Notes: generated from the letters alone by a model not told the origin. DNA of 64,000 nt from Paracoccus yeei ATCC BAA-599 (GCF_000622145.1 NZ_JHWH01000007.1:169187-233186), one strand, 5' to 3'. Counted from the stretch's first letter, positions 11,467 through 21,887 are shown. Program-made: numbers and translations.

Positions 11467-13007
11467 AGCATCGCCTCGAGCGTGTGCAGCCGGTCGGCCT
11501 CGGCGGCGGGCTTGTCCCAGCGGATGCGGCTGATACGGGGAAAGCGCATGGCAACACCAGAACGGTGGCGGGTCGATCGGTTCAGCCCCTCGAACGCCAC
11601 CTCGACCACCAACTTGGGCGCCAGCGCCCGGACCGGACCGAAGCGCTCGGTCGTGTTGGCGCGTACGAACCGATCCAGTTCGCGCAGTTCGGCGTCGGTA
11701 AAGCCGAAATAGGCCTTGCCGACGGGCACCAGTTCGTCGCCCGCCCACAGGCCGAAGGTAAAGTCCGAATGAAAGCCCGATCGCTTGCCATGCCCGCGCT
11801 GCGCGTAAAGCAGCACGGCATCGACGACCATCGGGTCGCGCTTCCATTTGAACCAGGGCCCGCGCGGCCGCCCGGCGACATAGGTGCTGTCGCGGCGCTT
11901 GATCATCACGCCCTCGATCACTGCCGCCGGCGGATCGGCGCGCAGCGCCGCCAGATCGTCCCAGGTCGCGAACGCCAGGCAGGGCGAGATGTCGATGCGC
12001 TCGCCAAAATCCAGGCTTTCCAGCACTGCCCGCCGCTCGGCCAGCGGCAGGCCGCGCAGGTCGCGGCCCTGCCAGACCAGCAGGTCGTAAAGCCGCAGGC
12101 CCGCCGGATGGCTCGCCAGCAGCGCCCGGCCCACTGCCTTGCGATTCAGCCGCTTTTGCAGATCGCCAAAGGGCGCCACCTGCCCGTCGCGGCGCACCAG
12201 CAGTTCGCCATCGGCCGCGCCCTCGAACGCCATCGCCTCGACCACGTCGGGAAAGGCATGCGAGATATCCTCGCCGGTGCGGGAATAAAGCCGCCGGACG
12301 CCGCCTTCGCTGACCGCCTGCACGCGGATGCCGTCCCATTTCCATTCGGCGACATGATCGGCCGGGTCCAGCGCGCGCAATTCGTCAAGGTCGGTCGGCG
12401 TCGACAGCATCACCGGCCGGAACGGTGCCAGCGCCGCACTTTCGGGCCGCGCGCCACCGCCGATCCAGGAAAACAGCGGGCCATAGGGCGGCGCGAGCCC
12501 GTGCCAGATCTCCTCGAGATCCGCGACCGAGGGGCTGCCCATCCCGGCCAGCGCCATCCGCGCCATCCGTGCCGACAGGCCGACGCGCAGGTTGCCGGTG
12601 GCGAGCTTCAGGAAGGCCAGCCGCTCGGACGGTCCCAGCCGGTCCAGCATGGCCGCGATGGCGCCGGGCAATCCGGCCTTGCCGGTGGTCTGCAGCAATT
12701 CGACCGCCTGGGACAATGGCGGATCGTCCTCGGCCCCTTCGGGCCAGACCAGGGCGATGGTCTCGGCCAGATCGCCCACGAAGTCATAGGACAGCGCCAG
12801 AAGCTGGTCGTCGATGCGCTCGGCCGCAAGCCCCCGCAACAGCGAGGGGGTGACGCGGCGCAGTTCCAGATCGCCGGTCAGCGCCGCCAAGGCCCAGCCC
12901 CGGTCGGGGTCGGGCGTGCGTTCCAGGTAATGCTGCAGGTGCTGCAATTTCGCATTCCGCGCGGGCGTGAAGGCCAGGCGCTCCAGCAGGGCGGCGAAAG
13001 CCTTCAT
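11463..13007 (-). CDS. ATP-dependent DNA ligase (cluster-associated)
   Basis: Single-chain ATP-dependent ligase of 514 residues. An N-terminal alpha-helical DNA-binding domain covers about residues 1-200. The nucleotidyltransferase motif I EWKWDGIR follows (AMP-accepting lysine Lys223), then motif III-type DGELLV, motif IV IEGVMIK and motif V FKWKRD. A C-terminal OB-fold completes it. It is distinct from the NAD-dependent LigA that does replication ligation. Start at ATG 13007 overlaps the exonuclease stop by 4 bp, and its stop overlaps the helicase GTG by 4 bp. It is expected to seal breaks made or trimmed by the flanking exonuclease and PdeM. Confidence 0.92.
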   Translation of the reverse strand: MKAFAALLERLAFTPARNAKLQHLQHYLERTPDPDRGWALAALTGDLELRRVTPSLLRGLAAERIDDQLLALSYDFVGDLAETIALVWPEGAEDDPPLSQAVELLQTTGKAGLPGAIAAMLDRLGPSERLAFLKLATGNLRVGLSARMARMALAGMGSPSVADLEEIWHGLAPPYGPLFSWIGGGARPESAALAPFRPVMLSTPTDLDELRALDPADHVAEWKWDGIRVQAVSEGGVRRLYSRTGEDISHAFPDVVEAMAFEGAADGELLVRRDGQVAPFGDLQKRLNRKAVGRALLASHPAGLRLYDLLVWQGRDLRGLPLAERRAVLESLDFGERIDISPCLAFATWDDLAALRADPPAAVIEGVMIKRRDSTYVAGRPRGPWFKWKRDPMVVDAVLLYAQRGHGKRSGFHSDFTFGLWAGDELVPVGKAYFGFTDAELRELDRFVRANTTERFGPVRALAPKLVVEVAFEGLNRSTRHRSGVAMRFPRISRIRWDKPAAEADRLHTLEAML

Positions 13008-13999
13008 TCCTCGGCCTCGTCCTCGTATCCGACCAGCCGCAGCGGGCGGGCGGGGATCTGCGCCAGCTCGCACCAGCGGATGACGCCGTCCTCGGTGCCA
13101 TGGGTGACCCAGACCTCGGCCGGGGCCAGTTCGGTCAGGGTGCCCGTCAGCATGGGCCAGTCGACATGGTCGCTGAGGATCAGGGGCAGTTCGACCCCGC
13201 GCTGGCGCGCCCGTGCCCGCACCGTCATCCAGCCCGAGGCAAAGCCGATCACCGGGTCGCGGAACCGCTGCACCCAGAGGCTCGCGAAGGCCGAGGGCGG
13301 GGCGATCACCAGTTGCGCCGGCACCGCGTCGGCCGTGGCGGGGATCAGCTCGCCCAGTTCCACCCGCTGGGCGGCATAATAATCGCACAGGACCTTCAGC
13401 GCGCCGTGGATGGCGATCGGCGCGTCATAGCCCGCCTCGCGCATCAGGGCGATCAGGTGCTGGGCCTTGCCCAGCGCATAGGCGCCGACCAGATGCGGAC
13501 GGTCGGGGAACTCGGCCATGCTGGCGATCAGCTTTTCCACCTGCGTCGCCGGGTCTGGAAAGCGGAACACCGGCAGGCCGAAGGTCGCCTCGGTCACGAA
13601 GATGTCGCAGGAAACGGGCTCGAACGGCGCGCAGGTCGGGTTCGGCTGGCGGGTGTAGTCGCCCGAGACGACGATCCGCTGGCCCTGCCCCGTCACCGCG
13701 ATCTGGGCCGAGCCGAGCACATGGCCCGCAGGATGAAAGGCGACCTCGACCCCGCCTATGCGCGTGGGGCCCTGCGCCTCCTGCATCGAGCCGGCGCAAT
13801 CCTCGCCCATGCGCAGGCGCATGATATCCAGCGTCTGGCGCGTGGCCAGGACGGCGCCATGGCCCCAGCGGGCGTGATCGGAATGGCCGTGGGTGATCAG
13901 CGCCCGCTCGACCGGCTTCACCGGGTCGATGTGGAATCCGCCCTCGGGGCAGAACAGACCGGCCTCGGTCGGGAACAAAAGGGGTTCGGCGCGCATCAT
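13004..13999 (-). CDS. ligase-associated DNA exonuclease (beta-lactamase fold)
   Basis: Metallo-beta-lactamase/beta-CASP nuclease of 331 residues related to SNM1 and RNA-processing exonucleases. The metal motif THGHSDHARWG is near residue 37, and further ligands lie in HPAGHVLGS (about residue 90) and SGDYTRQPNP. It is the first gene of the four-gene repair operon, with two in-frame ATGs (13999 and 13996). The upstream gap of 95 bp carries the LexA-like site at 14011-14025, so the whole operon may be damage-inducible. A DMT transporter gene on the same strand ends (14095) about 95 bases upstream. Confidence 0.9.
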   Translation of the reverse strand: MMRAEPLLFPTEAGLFCPEGGFHIDPVKPVERALITHGHSDHARWGHGAVLATRQTLDIMRLRMGEDCAGSMQEAQGPTRIGGVEVAFHPAGHVLGSAQIAVTGQGQRIVVSGDYTRQPNPTCAPFEPVSCDIFVTEATFGLPVFRFPDPATQVEKLIASMAEFPDRPHLVGAYALGKAQHLIALMREAGYDAPIAIHGALKVLCDYYAAQRVELGELIPATADAVPAQLVIAPPSAFASLWVQRFRDPVIGFASGWMTVRARARQRGVELPLILSDHVDWPMLTGTLTELAPAEVWVTHGTEDGVIRWCELAQIPARPLRLVGYEDEAEE

Positions 14000-14010
14000 G
14001 CGAAGATGTG

Positions 14011-14025
14011 GAACATTGCGTGAAA
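14011..14025 (-). promoter_or_regulatory. near-consensus alphaproteobacterial LexA (SOS) box
   Basis: On the minus strand the site reads TTTC-N7-GTTC, seven of eight positions of the GTTC-N7-GTTC box described for LexA of Rhodobacter and other alphaproteobacteria. It lies 12 bases upstream of the repair-operon start codon and overlaps the spacer of a weak TTGATT (-35, 14025-14030) promoter candidate, where repression would be effective. One mismatch means it could be chance. Confidence 0.4.
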
Positions 14026-14094
14026 ATCAAGCCTGCTGCCGGGCACAACGCACCGGCTCGGGGCCTGGGTCCACGGGCGCCGGGGATCGCGGCG

Positions 14095-15003
14095 TCAGCG
14101 CCGCGGCTGCGCCGCCCCGCCCGGCACCGCCGCCGGCTGCGGGATGCGGGCCAGTTGGACCATCAGGATGCCCGCCGCCACAATCACCGCGCCGATCACG
14201 TCCGATGCCCCGAAGCGTTCGCCCAGCAACGCCGCCGCAATGGCGACGCCGAAGATCGGCGACAGGAAGTGAAAGGTCGCGGCCCGCACCGCGCCCACCC
14301 GGTTGACCAGCAGGAACCAGATCCAGGTGGCGCCGATTCCGGGCGCCAGCACGGTATAAAGGAAGGACCAGAGCAGCGCCGCGCTCCACTCTACGGGCCG
14401 GCCCGCCTCAAGGACGAGGGCCGGGACCAGCAGGGCCGCCGCGCCCACGGCCATCTGCATGGCCACGATGGTCATCATGTTCCGGCTGCCACCCGCGCCC
14501 CGCGCGGCCAGCGTCGCCACGGTCAGCGCGACGACCCCCGCCAGGCACAGCAGCAGGCCGGGGATGTCCAGCCCGTGGCGCAGCCGCACCCCCATGATGA
14601 TGGTGACGCCCAGGACGCCGGCGACAAGCCCCGCCACCGCGATCGGCCGCAGCCGCTCGGAGTACAGCAGCCAGCCCAGGAAGGCCACGATCAGCGGCAT
14701 CATCGAGGCGATGATGGCCGCGGCCGACGCCTCGACATGCTGCATCGCGACCCAGTTCAGCCCCAGGTACAGGGCGTTCTGGCAGATGCCGAAGATGATG
14801 ACGGTGCGCCATTCCGCCCGGTTCAGCCGCAGGCTTTGCCCCATGGCCAGCGCCAGCGGGATGGCCACCACGGCGGACAGGGCAAAGCGGATGACCAGCG
14901 CGGTCAGCGGGGGCGCGGCGGTGACGATGATGCGCGTCGTGGTGAAGGCCGAGGCCCACATCAGCGCAAAGCCGAAGCCCATCAGAATGGCCTTGAAGTC
15001 CAT
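14095..15003 (-). CDS. DMT-family (EamA) transporter
   Basis: Inner-membrane protein of 302 residues with about ten hydrophobic helices in two EamA repeats of five, the drug/metabolite exporter fold. The first helix (FKAILMGFGFALMWASAF) and the second-repeat segment TVLAPGIGATWIWFLL are typical. Substrate is unknown; members export amino acids, nucleobases or drugs. The ATG at 15003 (MDFKAIL) is chosen because everything upstream in frame is antisense to the hup region. No close operon partner: HU lies upstream behind its terminator. Confidence 0.85.
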   Translation of the reverse strand: MDFKAILMGFGFALMWASAFTTTRIIVTAAPPLTALVIRFALSAVVAIPLALAMGQSLRLNRAEWRTVIIFGICQNALYLGLNWVAMQHVEASAAAIIASMMPLIVAFLGWLLYSERLRPIAVAGLVAGVLGVTIIMGVRLRHGLDIPGLLLCLAGVVALTVATLAARGAGGSRNMMTIVAMQMAVGAAALLVPALVLEAGRPVEWSAALLWSFLYTVLAPGIGATWIWFLLVNRVGAVRAATFHFLSPIFGVAIAAALLGERFGASDVIGAVIVAAGILMVQLARIPQPAAVPGGAAQPRR

Positions 15004-15088
15004 GCCCGCCCCCTGCGTTTCCCTTCGGGCTAGCAGATGGCGGCGCGGGCGCAAGGGGAAAGGCGGCAGCCGCCGCGCGGCGCAAATG

Positions 15089-15116
15089 AAAAGGACCGCG
15101 CAATGCTGCGCGGCCC
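15089..15116 (-). terminator. Rho-independent terminator of the HU gene
   Basis: On the minus strand a stem of ten pairs (GGGCCGCGCA with TGCGCGGTCC, one G-T wobble) around a GCAT loop is followed by TTTT. It begins about 24 bases after the HU stop codon at 15141 and separates HU from the DMT transporter gene downstream. Confidence 0.85.
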
Positions 15117-15140
15117 CTTGTGGATGCGGATGCCGGGAAA

Positions 15141-15440
15141 TCAGGCGTTCACGCTGTCCTTGAGCGCCTTGGCGATGGTGATCTTGACCACCTTGTCGGC
15201 GGGCTTGGTCATCATTTCCTGGGTCTGGGGATTGCGCACCTGGCGTTCGGGCCGTGCGCGGCAGGCGACCTTGCCGATGCCGGGCAGGGTAAGGGCGCCG
15301 CCTTCGGCGACGGTTTTCGAGACGACGGCCGAAAGCGCGTCCAGCGCGGCGGCAGCGGTCTTCTTGTCGCTGCCCATTTCCTCGGCCAGGGTGGCCACGA
15401 GCTGGGTCTTGGTCATCGGTTTCGAAGCGGCCTGAGCCAT
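15141..15440 (-). CDS. hup: HU family DNA-binding protein
   Basis: Histone-like nucleoid protein of 99 residues that bends DNA as a dimer. It has the HU fold: helices [14 protein letters not shown] and [14 protein letters not shown], then the beta arm [21 protein letters not shown], where the usual GRNPQTG arm tip is varied to VRNPQTQ, and the C-terminal [10 protein letters not shown]. It carries about nine extra N-terminal residues (MAQAASKPM) relative to E. coli HU. Single-gene unit with its own promoter at 15506-15534 and terminator. Confidence 0.93.
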   Translation of the reverse strand: MAQAASKPMTKTQLVATLAEEMGSDKKTAAAALDALSAVVSKTVAEGGALTLPGIGKVACRARPERQVRNPQTQEMMTKPADKVVKITIAKALKDSVNA

Positions 15441-15505
15441 GTTCTGTCTCCTCGGTTTTTCCCGTTGGGGGAAATTTCGGACGCCACCTTGGCGGCACGA
15501 ATGCC

Positions 15506-15534
15506 GCTACACAAGCTTTTCGCGCGCATTTCAA
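15506..15534 (-). promoter_or_regulatory. probable sigma-70 promoter of the HU gene
   Basis: On the minus strand TTGAAA (15534-15529) and TGTAGC (15511-15506) are separated by 17 bases. The start site would fall near 15499, giving a leader of about 60 bases before the HU ATG. The surrounding DNA is noticeably more AT-rich than the coding regions. Confidence 0.5.
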
Positions 15535-15590
15535 GAGTTTTCGGCGGTTTTCCCCAGCAAACGCGGCGAAATGGCAAGCCTGGGCCGATT

Positions 15591-17075
15591 CTAAAGGAAG
15601 GCCGTCTCGTTGAACGACCTCAACTTGCGCGAGTGGATGCGTTCCAGGGGGGTCGCGCGCAGCTTTTCCATGGCCCGGATGCCGATCATCAGGTGGTTCG
15701 CGACCTGCGTGCGATAGAAATCCGTGGCCATGCCCGGCAGTTTCAGTTCGCCGTGCAGGGGCTTGTCGCTGACGCAGAGCAGCGTGCCATAGGGAACCCG
15801 GAACCGGAATCCGTTCGCCGCGATGGTGGCGCTTTCCATGTCGAGCGCCACGGCGCGGGACTGCGACAGGCGCTGGACGGGCCCGGACTGATCGCGCAGT
15901 TCCCAGTTGCGGTTGTCGATGGTGGCGACCGTTCCCGTGCGCATGATCGCCTTCAGGTCATAGCCGTCCAGCCGCGTAACCTCGGCCACCGCCTCCTGCA
16001 GCGCGACCTGGACCTCGGCCAGCGCGGGGATCGGCACCCAGACCGGCAGGTCGTCGTCCAGCACGTGATCCTCGCGCAGATAGGCATGGGCCAGGACGAA
16101 ATCGCCCAGCGACTGGCTGTTGCGCAGCCCGGCGCAATGGCCGACCATCAGCCAGGCATGGGGGCGCAGCACGGCGATGTGGTCGGTCGCCGTCTTGGCG
16201 TTCGAGGGGCCGACGCCGATATTGACCAGGGTGATGCCGTCGCCGTCCGGGCGCTTCAGGTGATAGGCCGGCATCTGCGGGGTCTTGGCCCCCGTCGCAA
16301 TCACGTCCTCGGGACGTTCGAGGATCTGGTTGCCGGGCGCGATGAAGGCGGTATAGCCCGAGCCCGGGTCGGCCAGCACGCGGCGGGCGAAAGCCTCGAA
16401 TTCGTCCACATAGAACTGGTAATTGGTGAAAAGGACGAAGTTCTGGAAATGCTCGGGCAGGGTCGCGGTGTAATGGGACAGCCGCGCCAGCGAATAGTCC
16501 ACGCGCTGCGCGGTAAAGGGCGCCAGCGGCTGGCTGCCGTCGGGGTTCGTGCCCCCGGTCCCGTTCACGATGTCGTCGTTCATCGTGTTCAGGTCCGGCA
16601 CGTCGAAGACGTCGCGCAGGGAAAAGTTCAGCACCCCTTCCTGCGGCACGTTCAGGTCGCTTTTCGTGGCGACGGCGAAGTGCACCGGCATCGGCGTCTC
16701 GCTTTCGCCGACATGGACGCCGATGCCGTGGTTCTTCATCAAAAGGCCGATCTGTTCGGTCAGATAGCCCCGGAACAGGTCGGGCCGGGTGATCGAGGTG
16801 GCATAGACCCCCGGCACCGCGACATGGCCAAAGGACAGGCGCGAGTCGGTCTTGGTGTGGCTGGGGACGACCATCCGCACCTCGGGGTAGAAGGCGCGAT
16901 AGCGCGCCCGCGGCGGCTGGCCTTCGAGCGTCTTCAGGAAGCGGTCCAGCAGGAAGCCCGAGGCGCGGTCGTAAAGCGCCACCAGCCGCTCGACCGCTTC
17001 CGCCGGATCGTCGAACAGCATCCGCTCGACGGGGTCCGGGGTTTCGACGGGCAACTGCCGGTTGGCGATCGTCAT
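15591..17075 (-). CDS. amn: AMP nucleosidase
   Basis: Hydrolyses AMP to adenine and ribose 5-phosphate, controlling adenylate levels. The 494-residue protein has the N-terminal Amn regulatory domain (about 1-180, with [11 protein letters not shown]) and a C-terminal nucleoside-phosphorylase fold with [27 protein letters not shown], the substrate-binding [14 protein letters not shown] and [14 protein letters not shown]. Length fits the family. Of two close ATGs, 17075 is chosen: AGGAG lies 7 bases upstream, whereas for 17081 the same AGGAG would be only about one base away. A luciferase-like gene diverges from its start across 96 bp. Confidence 0.94.
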   Translation of the reverse strand: MTIANRQLPVETPDPVERMLFDDPAEAVERLVALYDRASGFLLDRFLKTLEGQPPRARYRAFYPEVRMVVPSHTKTDSRLSFGHVAVPGVYATSITRPDLFRGYLTEQIGLLMKNHGIGVHVGESETPMPVHFAVATKSDLNVPQEGVLNFSLRDVFDVPDLNTMNDDIVNGTGGTNPDGSQPLAPFTAQRVDYSLARLSHYTATLPEHFQNFVLFTNYQFYVDEFEAFARRVLADPGSGYTAFIAPGNQILERPEDVIATGAKTPQMPAYHLKRPDGDGITLVNIGVGPSNAKTATDHIAVLRPHAWLMVGHCAGLRNSQSLGDFVLAHAYLREDHVLDDDLPVWVPIPALAEVQVALQEAVAEVTRLDGYDLKAIMRTGTVATIDNRNWELRDQSGPVQRLSQSRAVALDMESATIAANGFRFRVPYGTLLCVSDKPLHGELKLPGMATDFYRTQVANHLMIGIRAMEKLRATPLERIHSRKLRSFNETAFL

Positions 17076-17171
17076 GCGCATTCTCCTGTTTCGGGGCAGA
17101 GTGCCAGCGCCGCGCAGGGCTGGCAAGCCGGGGCGCGCGTCCCTATTTGTCAGGACAAAGGAGCATTCGCC

Positions 17172-18173
17172 ATGCAATTCTCGATACTTGATCTGGCGGT
17201 CGTCGCCGAGGGCTCGGACGCGCGGCAGGCCATCGCCAATTCCGTCGCGCTGGCCCAGGCGGCCGAGGGCTGGGGCTATCACCGTTTCTGGCTGGCCGAA
17301 CACCACAACATGCCGGGCATCGCCAGCGCCGCGACCGCGGTGCTGATCGACCATGTGGCAGGGCATACGAAATCCATCCGCGTGGGCGCCGGGGGCATCA
17401 TGCTGCCCAACCACGCGCCGCTGGCGATTGCCGAACAATTCGGCACGCTGGCGACGATCCACGGCCCCCGCATCGACCTGGGGCTGGGGCGCGCGCCCGG
17501 CGGCGACGGCGCCGTCATGCACGCGCTGCGCCGCGGCCAGTCGCGGAACGAGGACTTTCCGAACGACGTGGTGGAACTGCTGCGCTATCTGGGCCCACAC
17601 CGCCCCGGCGCCCCGGTGGCGGCGCATCCGGGCGAGGGCACGAACGTGCCGGCCTGGATCCTCGGGTCCTCGCTTTACGGCGCAAGCCTCGCGGCCGCGC
17701 TGGGTCTGCCCTATGCCTTTGCCAGCCATTTCGCCCCGGGCGACCTGGACGAGGCGCTGGCGCTTTACCGCGCGCGGTTCCAGCCGACCGAGTTCGGCGA
17801 ACGGCCGCGGTTCATGCTGGCGGTGAACGTGATCGCCGCCGACACGGACGAACAGGCACAGCGGCTGCGGACCAGCCAGATGATCAGCTTCGCCCGGCTG
17901 CGGCTGGGGATGCCGGGGCTGCTGCCGCCCCCGGTCGACGACATCCTGGACGCGGTGCCGGTGCGCATCCTGCCCACGGTCGAACACGCGCTGTCGGTCA
18001 GCGCGGTCGGTTCGCCGCAGACGGTGGCCGCCGAACTAGACCGCCTGATCGCCCGCCACCGCCCCGACGAGCTGATCCTGGTCGGCAACATCTACGACCG
18101 CGCGGCGCGGCACCGATCCTTTGCCATCGCCGCCGAGATCCTGCGCGCCCGCGCCGAGACCGCCCCGGCATGA
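17172..18173 (+). CDS. LLM-class flavin-dependent oxidoreductase (luciferase-like)
   Basis: Bacterial-luciferase-fold TIM barrel of 333 residues that probably uses reduced FMN. It opens with [14 protein letters not shown] and contains [21 protein letters not shown] (about 37-57) and [10 protein letters not shown], features of the YhbW-like group 2 subfamily. No known substrate; members often oxidise small organics but none is predictable here. An AGGAG site precedes the ATG. The stop overlaps the next gene's ATG by 4 bp, so the pair is translationally coupled. Confidence 0.87.
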   Translation: MQFSILDLAVVAEGSDARQAIANSVALAQAAEGWGYHRFWLAEHHNMPGIASAATAVLIDHVAGHTKSIRVGAGGIMLPNHAPLAIAEQFGTLATIHGPRIDLGLGRAPGGDGAVMHALRRGQSRNEDFPNDVVELLRYLGPHRPGAPVAAHPGEGTNVPAWILGSSLYGASLAAALGLPYAFASHFAPGDLDEALALYRARFQPTEFGERPRFMLAVNVIAADTDEQAQRLRTSQMISFARLRLGMPGLLPPPVDDILDAVPVRILPTVEHALSVSAVGSPQTVAAELDRLIARHRPDELILVGNIYDRAARHRSFAIAAEILRARAETAPA

Positions 18174-19024
18174 GGGCGCTGGTCCTGGGCCACGGCTATT
18201 CCGCCGGCTTCCTGACGCCCATGCTGCGGGCCGAGGGGTGGGAGGTCCTGGGCACCACCCGCGCCGCGCCGGGCCGGGTCCGCGACGCCGGGGCCGAGCC
18301 CCTGCTGTGGGACCGCGACGCGGCCCGCATCGCCGACGAAATCGGCCGCGCCGATGCGATCCTGGTTTCGGCCGGGCCGGAACAGGGGCGCGACCCCACG
18401 CTTGCCGCCTTTGCTCCGGCCTTTGCCCGCGCCCGCCCGGCATGGCTCGGCTATCTCTCGACCACCGGGGTCTATGGCGACCATCGGGGCGGCTGGGTGG
18501 ACGAGGATACGCCCCTGACGCCCAGCACCCGGCGCGGGCACGAGCGCGTGCAGGCCGAAGCCGACTGGCAGGCGCTGGCGCGCGCCCACGGCCTGCCCCT
18601 GCACATCTTTCGCCTGGCGGGGATCTATGGGCCCGGGCGCGGTCCCTTTGCCAAGGTGCGCGACGGCAGCGCGCGGCGCATCGTGAAGCCGGGGCAGGTG
18701 TTTTCGCGCATCCATGTCCTGGACATCGCGCGGGCGCTGATGGCCTCGATCCAGACACCCTGTTCGGGGGCGGTCTACAACCTGTGCGACGACGACCCCG
18801 CCCCGCCCGAGGAGGTCATCGCCCATGCCGCCGCCCTGCTGGGCCGACCCCTGCCCCCGGCCGAGGATTACGCGACGGCCGAGATGACGCCGATGGCCCG
18901 GTCCTTCTATGCCGAAAGCAAGCGCGTCTCGAACCGCCGGATGCGGCAGGAGCTGGGGGTCGATCTGCTGTTTCCCGATTACCGCAGCGGCCTGGCCGCG
19001 CTGCTGGCGGCCGAGACGGCCTAG
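18170..19024 (+). CDS. NAD-dependent epimerase/SDR family protein (YeeZ-like)
   Basis: Extended-SDR-like Rossmann protein of 284 residues. It has the nucleotide-binding start [15 protein letters not shown], the segment [21 protein letters not shown] (catalytic Ser/Thr and Tyr region, about residues 98-118) and the [11 protein letters not shown] motif. The type is similar to E. coli YeeZ, whose function is unknown. It overlaps the luciferase-like gene by 4 bp. Its TAG stop overlaps the stop of the convergent SH3 gene within a single CTAG. Confidence 0.85.
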   Translation: MRALVLGHGYSAGFLTPMLRAEGWEVLGTTRAAPGRVRDAGAEPLLWDRDAARIADEIGRADAILVSAGPEQGRDPTLAAFAPAFARARPAWLGYLSTTGVYGDHRGGWVDEDTPLTPSTRRGHERVQAEADWQALARAHGLPLHIFRLAGIYGPGRGPFAKVRDGSARRIVKPGQVFSRIHVLDIARALMASIQTPCSGAVYNLCDDDPAPPEEVIAHAAALLGRPLPPAEDYATAEMTPMARSFYAESKRVSNRRMRQELGVDLLFPDYRSGLAALLAAETA

Positions 19025-19851
19025 CGCGCGATCGAGCAGCAGCCCATCAGCATCCGGGACGGCGTTTCGGCCCCGTCCAGGATGACCGACACGGCCAGCG
19101 CGAAGGCCCGGTCCGACATGCCATCCGAACATTGCTCGGGCCGCAGGAAGGCGGTGACGCGGCCCTTGTCGTCGCCGGCGATCAGGCCGCGGGTCGGCTC
19201 TCCGTCGATGCCGCGGTCCATGACCTTGCGCAGTTGCAGCGCGCGGTCGGGCCGGTCGGGCTCGGCGAAGGTCAGGCCGGTTTTCGTCGCGCCAAGAGAC
19301 CAGAAGGGCTCGGTCCCGGCGCAGCGCAGGCTTTGCGGCAGGGCGGCGGCCTGCCAGACCCCCGTCTGCTGCTTCAGAAAGCGCAGCGCGACCCAGCCGG
19401 TCTGTTCGCCCGAATTGACCTTGCCCCATTTTCCCGAGGGGTCGCGCGCGACCAGTTCAATGCCCTTGGCGGTCGCGGGCAGCGTGGCGATGACCTTGGC
19501 CTGACCGTCCGGCGCCTGCCGGACGTTCAGCGTGTCCCAGGTATCGACCACCGTCACGTCGAAAAGGTTCGGCAGGAACGGCGCGGGCTTTTCCGCAGGC
19601 TTCTGGGCGGCCTCGGCGGGCTGCTCTGCCGGCGCAGGGCTTGCGGCGGTCGCCGGGGCTTGGGTGTCGGGCGTCCCCGCCTCGGCCGGTTCGGCAGGGG
19701 CTGCCTCGGTCGCGGCGGGATTGGCGGGTTCGGGCCGGGGCGCGGGCTCGGCGCCCTCGGCGGCCGGAGCCTGCGCCTTGTCGGCGGGCTCTTGCGCCAT
19801 GGCAGCAACGGGCAGCGACAGGGCCAGTCCGGTCAGCAGGGTTTTCAGCAT
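19021..19851 (-). CDS. secreted SH3-domain protein with Ala/Pro/Glu-rich linker
   Basis: Periplasmic protein of 276 residues: signal peptide LLTGLALSLPVAAMAQ (cleaved near residue 19) and a roughly 70-residue Ala/Pro/Glu-rich disordered stretch (about 20-90). A bacterial SH3 domain follows (VVDTWDTLNVRQAPDGQAKVIATL to QTGWVALRFL). The C-terminal domain (LRCAGTEPFWSLG onward, Cys at CSDGMSDRAFA and a final CCSIAR) resembles the COG3650-type extracellular domain. Likely cell-envelope associated; function unknown. It is a single gene whose stop codon overlaps that of the convergent SDR gene. Confidence 0.75.
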   Translation of the reverse strand: MLKTLLTGLALSLPVAAMAQEPADKAQAPAAEGAEPAPRPEPANPAATEAAPAEPAEAGTPDTQAPATAASPAPAEQPAEAAQKPAEKPAPFLPNLFDVTVVDTWDTLNVRQAPDGQAKVIATLPATAKGIELVARDPSGKWGKVNSGEQTGWVALRFLKQQTGVWQAAALPQSLRCAGTEPFWSLGATKTGLTFAEPDRPDRALQLRKVMDRGIDGEPTRGLIAGDDKGRVTAFLRPEQCSDGMSDRAFALAVSVILDGAETPSRMLMGCCSIAR

Positions 19852-19961
19852 GATCGTCACCTCTTGCGCGGCGGCTTCGGACCCGCCGGCGGTATGGAAA
19901 GAATAGCACTGACCGGAAGCGTCACCTAGATGCCGCGGCAACCCGCCCGGGCTGCCTGGCC

Positions 19962-21887
19962 TCAGGCCCGCTTGCCCTGAAGCCGGGCGACGCCCAGCAC
20001 CTCAAGCACCTTGTCGCGGATGTCGGAGGCGGACATGCCCGCCGCGCGATACATCGCCTCGGGGCTGGCGTGGTCGATGAAGGTATCGGGCAGCACCATC
20101 TGGCGGAACCGCAGCCCGTCGTCGAACACGCCCTCATCCGCCAGAAGCTGCGCCACGAGCGAGCCGAAGCCGCCGACGGCGCCTTCCTCGATGGTGATCA
20201 GCGCCTCATGCGTGCGGGCCAGGCACAGGATCAGGTCGCGGTCCAGCGGCTTGGCAAAGCGGGCATCGACCACGGTGGGCGTGACGCCCAAGGCCTGCAA
20301 TTCCTCGCGCGCGCGCATGACCTCGCCCAGGCGCGTACCCAGGGACAGGATGGCGACGCGCTTGCCTTCCGTGATGACGCGGGCCTTGCCGATCTCCAGT
20401 GGTTCGGCGCGCTCGGGCATCTCGACCCCCATCCCCTCGCCGCGCGGATAGCGAAAGGCGATGGGACCGGCATCATGGGCGGCGGCCGTCGCGACCATGC
20501 GGGCCAGTTCCGCCTCGTCGGCAGCGGCCATGACGACCATGCCGGGCAGGTTCGCAAGGAAGGCGATGTCATAGGCGCCGGCGTGGGTCGCGCCATCGGC
20601 GCCGACCAGCCCGGCCCGGTCGATGGCGAATCGCACAGGCAGCCGCTGGATCGCCACGTCATGCACGACCTGGTCGTAACCGCGCTGCAGGAAGGTCGAA
20701 TAAAGCGCGCAGAACGGCTTCATTCCCCCTGCGGCAAGGCCCGCCGCAAAGGTGACGGCATGCTGTTCGGCGATGCCCACATCGAAGCAGCGGCGCGGAA
20801 AGCGTTCCGCGAACAGGTTCAGCCCGGTGCCGTCCGGCATGGCAGCGGTCACCGCCACGATCTTGTCGTCCCGCGCGGCCTGATCGACCAGGGCGCGGGC
20901 AAAGACCGAAGTATAGCTCGGCGCATTCGATTTCGCCTTGGCCTGGGTGCCGGTCGCCACGTCGAATTTCGCGGTGGCATGGCCCTTGTCGGCGGCGCGT
21001 TCGGCCGGGGCATAGCCCTTGCCCTTTTTCGTCACGGCATGGATCAGCACCGGGCCGGTGGCGCGGGCCTTGACCGTGCGCAACAAGGGCAGAAGCTGGT
21101 CCAGATCGTGGCCATCCACGGGGCCGATATAGGAAAAGCCCAGTTCCTCGAACAGGGTGCCGCCGACGGTCAGGCCCTTCAGCATCTCCTTGGCGCGCTT
21201 GGCGCCCTCCTGCATGGGGGGCGGCAGCAGGCTGACAGCCCCCTTGGCGGCAGCCTTGAGTTCCTGGAACGGGCCGCGCGTGTATAGCCGGGTCAGATAG
21301 GTCGACAGCGCCCCGGTCGGCGGCGCGATGGACATCTCGTTGTCGTTCAGGATGACGAACAGCCGCTTGCCCAGGTGGCCGGCGTTGTTCAGCGCCTCGA
21401 AGGCCATGCCGGCACTCATGGCACCATCGCCGATGACCGCCACGGCGTCGCCCGGATCGCCGCCCAGCTCGCGCGCCATGGCAAAGCCCACCGCCGCGCT
21501 GATCGAGGTCGAGGAGTGCCCCGCCCCGAACGGGTCATAGGCGCTTTCGCTGCGCTTGGTGAAGCCCGAGAGGCCGTCCTCCATCCGCAGGGTGCGGATG
21601 CGGTCGCGCCGTCCGGTCAGGATCTTGTGCGGATAACACTGGTGGCCGACGTCCCAGATGATCTTGTCGCGCGGCGCGTCGAAAACCGCGTGCAGCGCCA
21701 CGGTCAGCTCGACCACGCCCAGGCCCGCGCCCAGGTGGCCGCCGGTGACGGAGACCGCGCTGATCGTCTCGGCGCGCAGCTCGTCGGCCAGCTGGCACAG
21801 TTCACGGTCGCTCAGCCCTTTCAGGTCCGAGGGCAGGCCGACCCGGTCCAGGACCGGCGTTGCGGGGCGATGGTCGTCTTGGGTCAT
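19962..21887 (-). CDS. dxs: 1-deoxy-D-xylulose-5-phosphate synthase
   Basis: Thiamine diphosphate enzyme that joins pyruvate and glyceraldehyde 3-phosphate to form DXP, the entry step of the MEP isoprenoid pathway and precursor of vitamin B6. The 641-residue protein has the TPP/Mg motif [15 protein letters not shown] (near 154), [15 protein letters not shown], and the catalytic glutamate segment [17 protein letters not shown] near 370. The C-terminal transketolase domain has GEGMGVEMP. It is last in hdac-xseB-ispA-dxs, 24 bases after ispA. Its product feeds IspE and PdxJ encoded at the left of the window. Confidence 0.97.
   Translation of the reverse strand: MTQDDHRPATPVLDRVGLPSDLKGLSDRELCQLADELRAETISAVSVTGGHLGAGLGVVELTVALHAVFDAPRDKIIWDVGHQCYPHKILTGRRDRIRTLRMEDGLSGFTKRSESAYDPFGAGHSSTSISAAVGFAMARELGGDPGDAVAVIGDGAMSAGMAFEALNNAGHLGKRLFVILNDNEMSIAPPTGALSTYLTRLYTRGPFQELKAAAKGAVSLLPPPMQEGAKRAKEMLKGLTVGGTLFEELGFSYIGPVDGHDLDQLLPLLRTVKARATGPVLIHAVTKKGKGYAPAERAADKGHATAKFDVATGTQAKAKSNAPSYTSVFARALVDQAARDDKIVAVTAAMPDGTGLNLFAERFPRRCFDVGIAEQHAVTFAAGLAAGGMKPFCALYSTFLQRGYDQVVHDVAIQRLPVRFAIDRAGLVGADGATHAGAYDIAFLANLPGMVVMAAADEAELARMVATAAAHDAGPIAFRYPRGEGMGVEMPERAEPLEIGKARVITEGKRVAILSLGTRLGEVMRAREELQALGVTPTVVDARFAKPLDRDLILCLARTHEALITIEEGAVGGFGSLVAQLLADEGVFDDGLRFRQMVLPDTFIDHASPEAMYRAAGMSASDIRDKVLEVLGVARLQGKRA

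Noticed and set aside
15120..17171. Upstream part of a 1017-residue plus-strand frame ending in the luciferase-like gene
   Set aside because: The part before 17172 is antisense to hup and amn and lacks motifs; the real gene starts at 17172 with its own ribosome site.
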